The notes under the pieces: generated by a model
Databases searched by the model: none
Told to the model about the DNA's origin: nothing
Seen by the model: only the letters and a program-made list of their open reading frames with translations
DNA from: Nemertoderma westbladi
Lineage: Eukaryota; Xenacoelomorpha; Nemertodermatida; Nemertodermatidae
Direction of reading: 5' to 3'
Length of the DNA stretch: 64,000 nucleotides
Assembly: GCA_032718475.1 (NCBI GenBank)
Contig: JAUCBJ010007204.1
Span: 85,154 to 149,153 of the forward strand
Translations under genes and position numbers: made by a program
Shown: positions 57,768-64,000 of the stretch, one piece after another
Layout of the letters: each line of letters opens with the position of its first letter
How positions within the stretch are numbered: position 1 is the first letter of the stretch

Positions 57768-59220
57768 TGTTCCCCAGATTTTCCCTCGGTCCCAGTCTTA
57801 GTGCCGTAGTGTCGGTGTCGGTCGACCCTGTCGCGTGTCCGTTCCACCCCTCACGAACCCCGAAGGGAACGATCATCGAGAACCAGCACGGCTTGGCTAA
57901 GGGTCGGTCCAGTCGGTAGACTCTGTCGCGTATCCGTACCACCCCTCTCGAACCCCGAAGGGTTCGGTCATCGAGAACCAGTACGGCTTGGCTAGGAGTC
58001 TGTCGTGTCGGTGGACCCGTTCGCGTGTCCGTTCCACCCCTCACGAACCCCGAAGGGAACGATCATCGAGAACCAGCACGGCTTGGCTAAGGGTCGGTCC
58101 AGTCGGTAGACTCTGTCGCGTATCCGTACCACCCCTCTCGAACCCCGAAGGGTTCGGTCATCGAGAACCAGTACGGCTTGGCTAGGAGTCTGTCGTGTCG
58201 GTGGACCCGTTCGCGTGTCCGTTCCACCCCTCACGAACCCCGAAGGGTTCGATCATCGAGAACCAGAACGGCTTGGCTAGGGGTCCGTCGGTTCATCACA
58301 GAAACCCAACCACCTAGGCTTTCCGAGTCCGTTTCAGGCTCGTAGTCGCTTCGGCAGCCGAGAAACTGCTCCGAACAGTCGGTAGGCCAGTAGAGTCTAG
58401 TCGAGTCTAGTCCTTTGTCTTTCGACCCCATCGCGTGTCCGTTCCACCCCTCACGAACCCCGAAGGGAACGATCATCGAGAACCAGTACGGCTTGGCTAA
58501 GGGGTCTGTCGTCGGTTCCCGTCGCAAATCCCAGTACAAGCAGTCAGCGTTCCGAGTTCTTTTCAGTCTCGTAGTAGCTGCCGTTGACCAGAGACCGCTA
58601 AGGGCAGTTCTCGTCAAACCCGTCCTGTGGCCAGCCCTTTCGCATGTCCGTCCCACCCCTCACGAACCCCGAAGGGATCGGTCATCGAGAACCAGTACGG
58701 CTTAGGTCAGGGGGCAGTCGTTAGTTGACCACCCGTTCGCGTGTCCGCTCCACCCCTCACGAACCCCGGGGTTCGATCATCGAGAACCAGAACGGCTTGG
58801 CTACTAAGGGGCCGTCGGTGCCCGTCGCAAATCCCTGACACAAGCAGTCAGCGGTCCGAGTTCTTTTCAGTCTCGTAATGGCTGCTGTTGGCCAGGGACC
58901 GCTAAGGGCAGTCCTTGTCCTTTAGGCCTGGCGCATTACCAAATCCACCCCTACAGGCAGCAGGAAGTTGGCCAGGGCCTAATAGTACTCAGGCTAACCT
59001 GAATACTGCTTGCATTTTCCATCCCCCCTGGCCCTTATAACTATGAAATTATTCCCGTACCCTGTAAGTTGCCCCAAAGTTCGCCCATAAATCGCCCCCA
59101 GTTTATTGAATGTGCCCAAAACCCATGGTCCCGCACCCAGTAGTAATATCGGAATAATCAATTTTAATAAAATACAAAAATATTCAACTCGCGTTATGGA
59201 AAGTTGAAATACCGCGAACA
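57768..59220 (-). mobile_element. Probable 3' LTR of the second BEL/Pao lineage
   Basis: On the minus strand, a purine tract (TGGGGGGGAC) downstream of the ORF-X homologue is followed by TGTTCGCGG (from 59220). A candidate end GGGGAACA lies at 57768. That gives TG...CA ends and about 1.45 kb, close to the other LTRs. The partner LTR is outside the window, so this is inference. Confidence 0.4.
57820..58930. repeat. GC-rich minisatellite with 95/190-bp units
   Basis: Near-perfect 190-bp periods (GTTCCACCCCTCACGAACCC at 57841, 58031 and 58221) built of two related 95-bp half-units (57936 and 58126 are the second halves). Degenerate units follow at about 58440, 58650 and 58750. Interspersed segments at about 58315, 58548 and 58858 contain a sequence also found inside the ORF-X homologue at about 61770. 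Open frames across it are repeat artefacts. Confidence 0.85.
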
Positions 59221-59385
59221 GTCCCCCCCAATGACCTTCGTGAAGTCTGTCGGTCGATTGAGTTTGCGTAGGTCATTCCCAATATAAAAAACCCAAATTT
59301 AATATTGCATAGTTTTTAATTAATTTGGCCTAGAGTTTGTATAAAAATAAATGTTCGATAAATGTTCCTGGAATATCCCGATCCA
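58931..59385. other. 3' flank of the ORF-X homologue
   Basis: No coding sequence. It contains the G-run (C-run on plus, 59223-59229) interpreted as the polypurine tract and AT-rich sequence after the ORF-X stop. Confidence 0.4.
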
Positions 59386-61986
59386 CTATTTCTTTCTCTG
59401 ATACGCCTTTCGTCTCTTCGCCCGTCGACTCTCATCGATCGCTATAGCTGGTAGAGGAGCGTCAACATCCATCGTGAGTAACGCTTCGGCTTGTCTCCTG
59501 GCGGCTCTTCCTTTCGATGGCATAGGGATCATGTCGGTTCGTCTTTCCAACTCAGATTTGCGTGCCTCTAGGAACCATTCTCCGTCACCGAACTCCTCTT
59601 TATACGAGTATAATCGTCTAATGACTTCGAATGGGCCGAATAATCCAGCGCTCAGTAGCAGATCCACGTAATGGAAAGGTAGCGTGGCCGACGTGTGGAG
59701 GCGTTCCGGGAAGGAGAAATATCCGCACGCCATCTCCTGCGCGATATTCCGAGCGTTTCTCCGAAACTTGGTCTTTAAGTGGCTGTTTGCGTATGTCTCA
59801 AACATGACCATATTGCCCATAGCGGTTACGTCTTTGGTAGGACATTTGATATAGCAGCGGGGGCTAGCGGAATGTCCACGGAAACCGCACGTGGTGCAGA
59901 GGTTATAAAGGATCGGACAGACCGAAACGTCGTGGCCCGATATCGCGCAGTATGGGCAATAGAGTATCCCGAGGAGCTGGAGGCAAGAATCGGTAACCCG
60001 ATTCCTTCTGCCGCGTGGGCACTGCTCCGAGCCGCAGTCGCCGCATACCTCCAACTGCGTTTCTCGACCGGGGAATATCGGAATCGGGACGCCGACGTAG
60101 TATTCGAGTCGTCGGTTGCTCTTCGGAATATTCTCGGTGGTCGGTAGCCTGCGGAATGCTAGGCTTTTGCGTAGTATGTTCTCGCTCCGATAACCCTCTT
60201 TGTGTCCCGATGGTCTCAACTCGGACGACCGTTTCTGGCGGTGGATCCATTCAGTTTGCTCGGCGTACCAACGGGTTAGTCGCATAGGGTCCTGAGGAAC
60301 GGCGGGTGTAGTAGCCACCGCTGGTCGGCGAAGAGGTGCCGGGGTTTTCGACGGAGGGATACCGAGGAGATCGTCGGGGGTCGGCGCATCGCTGGGGCCC
60401 TCCTCGACCAGTATCGCTGAGCGGGTCCGTTGGTGGCTGGTACTCGGGATCCCCGACGACCAATCTTCGCCACCCGGGAAAGGATACGGGGATAACCGTT
60501 GGCATATGTCGCCGAAGTCGCTCAATGCAGCTGTAGTAGCTACCTCCCTCGCGGGGCTACCGGAGCCGCGTGGGGTGTAAACGCCTGCTCTCTTCATCGG
60601 TTCGGCCGAGGCAACCCGTTTGGCGGCCGGTCCATACGCGGCCTCCGGCTCGAGTTGTCGCTTCGGGGTGGAGAGTAGAACACCCTCGTTTAGCCATATC
60701 TCTTCCCCTTCCGAGGAGATCAGAGGCTCCTCCGCACCGAGAAGTTCGGTAATCGTAGGGATGTCGTAAGGTCCGCTCTCGTCCCAGGAATCGATAACGG
60801 CGGGTGTTTTCGATTCTCCCGGTGTAATGTTCTCGACCGCTTTAAACGCGTGGTTTATAACCTCGTTCCAGTCGTAGTCGACGAAGGAAAGGGGGACCGC
60901 CGTAATAAGGTTATCGAGAGTTCTACAGATAAACTTAGCGACGGTGTAGCACTCCATAACGACGTAGATATAGCTCCGTCGATCGGGATTCTCCCACCTT
61001 TGGTGTATCGTCCACTTCCGATCGACGTCCTTCCATCGACCCTCTCGCTCGCTCTTTATCTCTAATCCCGGGTATCCGCCGTATATTTTATTATAGTCCC
61101 GGTATTTCTGGGGTTTGAAGTCGATACCGCCGTTTAGCACAGCGAGGTAGCCGATCCCGGATTTCGTCGGTCTCACTTCTTGGAATCCTCGCATGAATTC
61201 GGCGAATCTTAACCAGGCTAGCAGCGTTTGAGTGTCGATGCAATGGCTAAGTGCGTTGAGGTCGTTTCGTCGGTTTCTTCCTGCGGGAGCGTTCGCGTAG
61301 TCGTTCCGGACGTCCGCCTTGATATCCGACCCGATTTTAATGACGTCGAAGTCGAAGAGGATCTTTTGGATTTCCGGAGGCAGCAACCAGATCGCTCCGG
61401 CTGCCTGCACTTCCTGTCTGGGTGTCGGGAATATTCGGCACACCAGTACCAAACCGTCCAGGGTTCCGAGGACGACGACTAAGGATCGACCATATTCTTT
61501 CGCCCCGTACTTTTCCTGGTAGTCGTCGCGGTTCTGGATAATCGATACGCGTTCCTCTCGAAGCGTCGCCGTACACTCCGACAGGTTTCCCCAGTGGGCG
61601 AGGTACGTACTCTTGTCGTCGACGAAACTTTGACATCTCGCCAACGTAATCGCTTTCGATGTGGGCGTCGCGTTTCCCTCGTTGTCGTAGATCAAACATC
61701 GGGATCTGTAGATGCTCTGCCGGAACGTTTCCCAAAACGACGAATCGTCCCCTCCGGTTGCCTTTGCGTTCCGAGTTCTTTTCAGTCTCGTACTAGCATC
61801 GGCTAACCGGAGGGCTCGTAGATTCTTAGAATCCGGTCCCTCTCGCCCGGTGAATTTAATGACTCGCACGTTCTCATTTAGCAGGGTGCTCCAATTTGTA
61901 TCAAAGTCAGGGGATCCGGGTTGCGAATATTCCAGTAGATCTATCGTGTTACGTAATTCGCCGATAATTTGGCGATTTGGGTCCAT
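59386..61986 (-). CDS. ORF-X homologue of the second BEL/Pao lineage, intact (866 aa)
   Basis: A single uninterrupted frame from ATG 61986. It matches ORF-X of copies A and B in architecture but is strongly diverged. Exonuclease-like domain: motif I YDNEG (D101, E103), then LPPEIQKILF and KIGSDIKADV (motif II, D225), IDTQ (D251), a segment ending IYGG that aligns with the VYGD segment of copy B, and YVVME (about 341-345) where the last DEDD aspartate is expected. A Pro/Ser-rich linker (about 400-640) follows. Three zinc motifs start at C648/C651, C677/C680/H685/C690 and C697/C700/H705/C711. The tail is basic (RRAKRRKAYQRKK). There is no signal peptide or membrane span. Its place after pol and the intact frame argue for a selected function in the element. 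Likely nucleic-acid binding; nuclease activity is uncertain because motif III lacks Asp. Confidence 0.75.
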   Translation of the reverse strand: MDPNRQIIGELRNTIDLLEYSQPGSPDFDTNWSTLLNENVRVIKFTGREGPDSKNLRALRLADASTRLKRTRNAKATGGDDSSFWETFRQSIYRSRCLIYDNEGNATPTSKAITLARCQSFVDDKSTYLAHWGNLSECTATLREERVSIIQNRDDYQEKYGAKEYGRSLVVVLGTLDGLVLVCRIFPTPRQEVQAAGAIWLLPPEIQKILFDFDVIKIGSDIKADVRNDYANAPAGRNRRNDLNALSHCIDTQTLLAWLRFAEFMRGFQEVRPTKSGIGYLAVLNGGIDFKPQKYRDYNKIYGGYPGLEIKSEREGRWKDVDRKWTIHQRWENPDRRSYIYVVMECYTVAKFICRTLDNLITAVPLSFVDYDWNEVINHAFKAVENITPGESKTPAVIDSWDESGPYDIPTITELLGAEEPLISSEGEEIWLNEGVLLSTPKRQLEPEAAYGPAAKRVASAEPMKRAGVYTPRGSGSPAREVATTAALSDFGDICQRLSPYPFPGGEDWSSGIPSTSHQRTRSAILVEEGPSDAPTPDDLLGIPPSKTPAPLRRPAVATTPAVPQDPMRLTRWYAEQTEWIHRQKRSSELRPSGHKEGYRSENILRKSLAFRRLPTTENIPKSNRRLEYYVGVPIPIFPGRETQLEVCGDCGSEQCPRGRRNRVTDSCLQLLGILYCPYCAISGHDVSVCPILYNLCTTCGFRGHSASPRCYIKCPTKDVTAMGNMVMFETYANSHLKTKFRRNARNIAQEMACGYFSFPERLHTSATLPFHYVDLLLSAGLFGPFEVIRRLYSYKEEFGDGEWFLEARKSELERRTDMIPMPSKGRAARRQAEALLTMDVDAPLPAIAIDESRRAKRRKAYQRKK

Positions 61987-63227
61987 ATTTACGATTATAT
62001 CCGTTACAAATTAGTTCAGTTAATTATAAGTCCAGAAAGTCTGAAACTATAGCGATAGCAGAATAATTCAGTTTTTTATTTAATTCAGTTTATTAAATAA
62101 CATTGCTATATAGGCATCTATCATCTTATTGCTAATACATTCAGCATTTACAGTTACTATAGCTATACATAATATCCAACCAGTTTTTTATGACTTTTTT
62201 GTCCTTTTTTTTCCAATTCTTTTCTTTGACCTCTTTTATACCTTTTTTTGTCTTTTTTCATTTCATTATTATTTCATCTCATTTCATTTATTTCCACATA
62301 TATTTCAACATTTAGTTCCACCATTTATTTCACATTTATTTATTTCCACATCATCATTGGGTTTATAGCCCCCCGGCTATCATCATTGGTTATAAGCGCA
62401 GCACCAGGGTGCGCATCATTTCATTTTCATCATTATACGCGTCATCATTCAGGTTTATAGCAGAGTTGTCTGATCCTTTTCATCGTTTCCAACTATATTC
62501 AATCATTTTCTTTGGTTAATCTTTGTCGTGGAAGGGGTGTTACGCGGCAATCTGGGATCTACAGCTGGACTCGTTACACCGCCTACGCCCCAAACTGCGC
62601 ACGTAACGGACAATGAAGACGCTAGGAGTGAAGTCACGTGGATGCACCAGGGACCCACCAGAATAACACTCCCAACAACATAAAGCTCAGTCGACGAAGT
62701 CATGTGGGATGGGGTTACGCAACATTCTGGGATCTACAGCTGGACTCGTTACACCGCCTACGCCCCAAAATCCACGTAACGGTCCCACCAGAATAACGTG
62801 ACTGAGAAACATAAAACCCTCTATCGTCGAAGTCATGTGGATGCACCATGGATCCACCAGAATAACGGGATAGAGGGGGTGTTGAGCGGCAATCCAGGAT
62901 CTACAGCTGGACTCGTTACACCGTCTACGCCCCGAACTGCGCACGCAACGGACAACATAACATACTGCGATGAATACAATGAATTCCACTTCAAATCTTT
63001 TCCATTTCCAATAATCCAATATCGTAGGTCCTGATGACCAAAATCAGGGTAAACTAAACATAAACGACCCTGCGTCAGTCAAAACATCTGCAGGGTGACG
63101 CTGGACTCCACATAACACACGAGGAAACACAAATACCATTGCGTGGTTACAGTTGGTTTAAGGGGGGTCCATAATTCGTTGTCGATAAATCACAGTTTAA
63201 AAGAGTTTGTCAACATGATGAGAAGGG
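61987..63227 (-). other. Pol/ORF-X spacer of the second BEL/Pao lineage
   Basis: 1.24 kb without a supported gene. It includes a T-rich stretch (about 62180-62350 on plus) and a tandem repeat listed separately. It is the positional equivalent of the 1.6 kb spacers in copies A, B and C, but shows no obvious sequence similarity to them. Confidence 0.55.
62525..62965. repeat. Tandem repeat of about 170-180 bp, three units
   Basis: The block CTACAGCTGGACTCGTTACA recurs at about 62560, 62738 and 62901, each time followed by CCG(C/T)CTACGCCCC. A second shared block (ATGCACCA...CCACCAGAATAAC) recurs between them. Confidence 0.8.
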
Positions 63228-64000
63228 TTACACGCATTTGTAATTGTCACCAATGTCCACAGCAGGATCTTGAGTAGGGATCTTATCACCTCTCGTAGAG
63301 TCACCACTATCATTGCCTTCAAGAAGGCACAGCCTCTGGATAGGGCGTTGGTAGTGGCCCTTTGCCGTTCGTATCGTCACAGTCCTCGCAAGTCCGTCTT
63401 TGCTTGGGTGTATGGTCACGACCCGCGCCACAGGCCAGTGAACGCGGTCTTTGAGATCTTCTTTAACTAGTACCATGTCGCCAACTGCGACATTCCGGTA
63501 GGTGTTGTTCCATTTCCTCCTGGTCCGGAGGGTTATGAGGTACTCCTGGGCCCAAATTCTCCACCAATGCGCTGCTAACGCTTGGGCCTTTTTCCAGTTT
63601 GTATGTTTCGCGATCTCGTTGGGATCCGGGAACATGGTTTCCGGGAGGAGGTGGGTTTTGGGTCTCCCCAGTAAGTGGTTAGGAGTGAGGGGTTCCAGGT
63701 CTGTGGGGTCGTCGCGGATAGGAACAATGGGTTGGTTGTTCAGGGTAGCCGTGATCTCGCAGAATGTTGTGCGGAGGGTGTCATGGGTTACCCGGGTATC
63801 GCCTAGAGCGACGCGCATGGATCGTTTCACTAGGTCGATCAGTTTCTCCCATACCCCGCTCGTATGGGGTACTAAGGGGGTCTGGAAGTGCCACTGTATC
63901 TGGTGTTCCTTCCAGACTTGGGATGCAGTGTTATCGGTAAACCATCCCTCGATCGCCTCTCTAAGTTCTCTTTCTCCTCCCACAAAGTTTGTACCATTAT
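63228..64000 (-). CDS. BEL/Pao Pol C-terminus, second lineage (5' part outside window)
   Basis: The frame is open from the window edge to the stop at 63228. It begins at NGTNF, just after the second catalytic Asp of the integrase, which is cut off at the edge. It then has VWEKLI (catalytic Glu; VPHTSGVWEKL matches the WERL block of copy A), the NQPIVPI and LTPNHLL segments typical of BEL/Pao integrases, and a DUF5641-like C-terminus (RRKWNNTYRNVAVGDMVLV ... WPVARVVTIHPSKDGLARTV). Sequence identity to copy A is low although the order is the same, so this is a separate lineage. Confidence 0.9.
   Translation of the reverse strand, partial: NGTNFVGGERELREAIEGWFTDNTASQVWKEHQIQWHFQTPLVPHTSGVWEKLIDLVKRSMRVALGDTRVTHDTLRTTFCEITATLNNQPIVPIRDDPTDLEPLTPNHLLGRPKTHLLPETMFPDPNEIAKHTNWKKAQALAAHWWRIWAQEYLITLRTRRKWNNTYRNVAVGDMVLVKEDLKDRVHWPVARVVTIHPSKDGLARTVTIRTAKGHYQRPIQRLCLLEGNDSGDSTRGDKIPTQDPAVDIGDNYKCV

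Noticed and set aside
57760-58705. Open frames of 65-141 codons on both strands in the GC-rich region
   Set aside because: They follow the 95/190-bp minisatellite periodicity and are artefacts of a repeat lacking stops.

Overview
This window is eukaryotic and almost entirely made of mobile elements. I found no bacterial features, rRNA, CRISPR array or recognisable host housekeeping gene. BEL/Pao LTR retrotransposons are known only from metazoans. Together with a CR1/L2/jockey-type non-LTR fragment and a Ty3-type element, they point to an invertebrate animal that I cannot name. By boundaries read from target-site duplications (TSDs), over 90% of the window is transposon.

Layout. (1) 1-12913: BEL/Pao copy A (+), 5' end outside the window. 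It has an uninterrupted gag-pol, a 1.6 kb spacer, a second large gene called ORF-X here, then the 3' LTR. (2) 14161-22845: a DNA transposon with perfect 61-bp terminal inverted repeats (TIRs) and a 10-bp TSD. It is split by a 6.8 kb LTR element (14883-21695, TSD GATAC) that encodes a Gag-like protein but no polymerase and carries an array of about 22 covarying hairpins. (3) 23797-52950: a non-LTR retrotransposon fragment split by BEL/Pao copy C (24376-52219, TSD TAGTA). Copy C is itself split in its leader by BEL/Pao copy B (26505-42357, minus strand, TSD CAGCG). (4) 53648-57605: a Ty3-type gag/pol gene (-). (5) 57768-64000: the 3' part of a divergent BEL/Pao element (-): integrase end of pol, spacer, an intact ORF-X homologue, and a minisatellite-rich probable LTR.

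The most interesting system is ORF-X. It lies between pol and the 3' LTR in all four BEL/Pao copies, the position where retroviruses keep env. It has no visible signal peptide or membrane segment. Instead it combines a domain resembling DEDD 3'-5' exonucleases (DxE motif, KIGS...D motif) with three zinc knuckles. The last catalytic aspartate appears substituted in both divergent versions, so the protein may be an RNA-binding adaptor rather than a nuclease.

As a system, copy A keeps gag-pol but has a broken ORF-X. Copies B and C are defective (gag deletion and frameshift in B; polymerase and integrase deletions in C), yet both sit in clean TSDs with nearly identical LTRs, so they probably moved using proteins supplied by relatives. 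The gag-only element is likewise non-autonomous.
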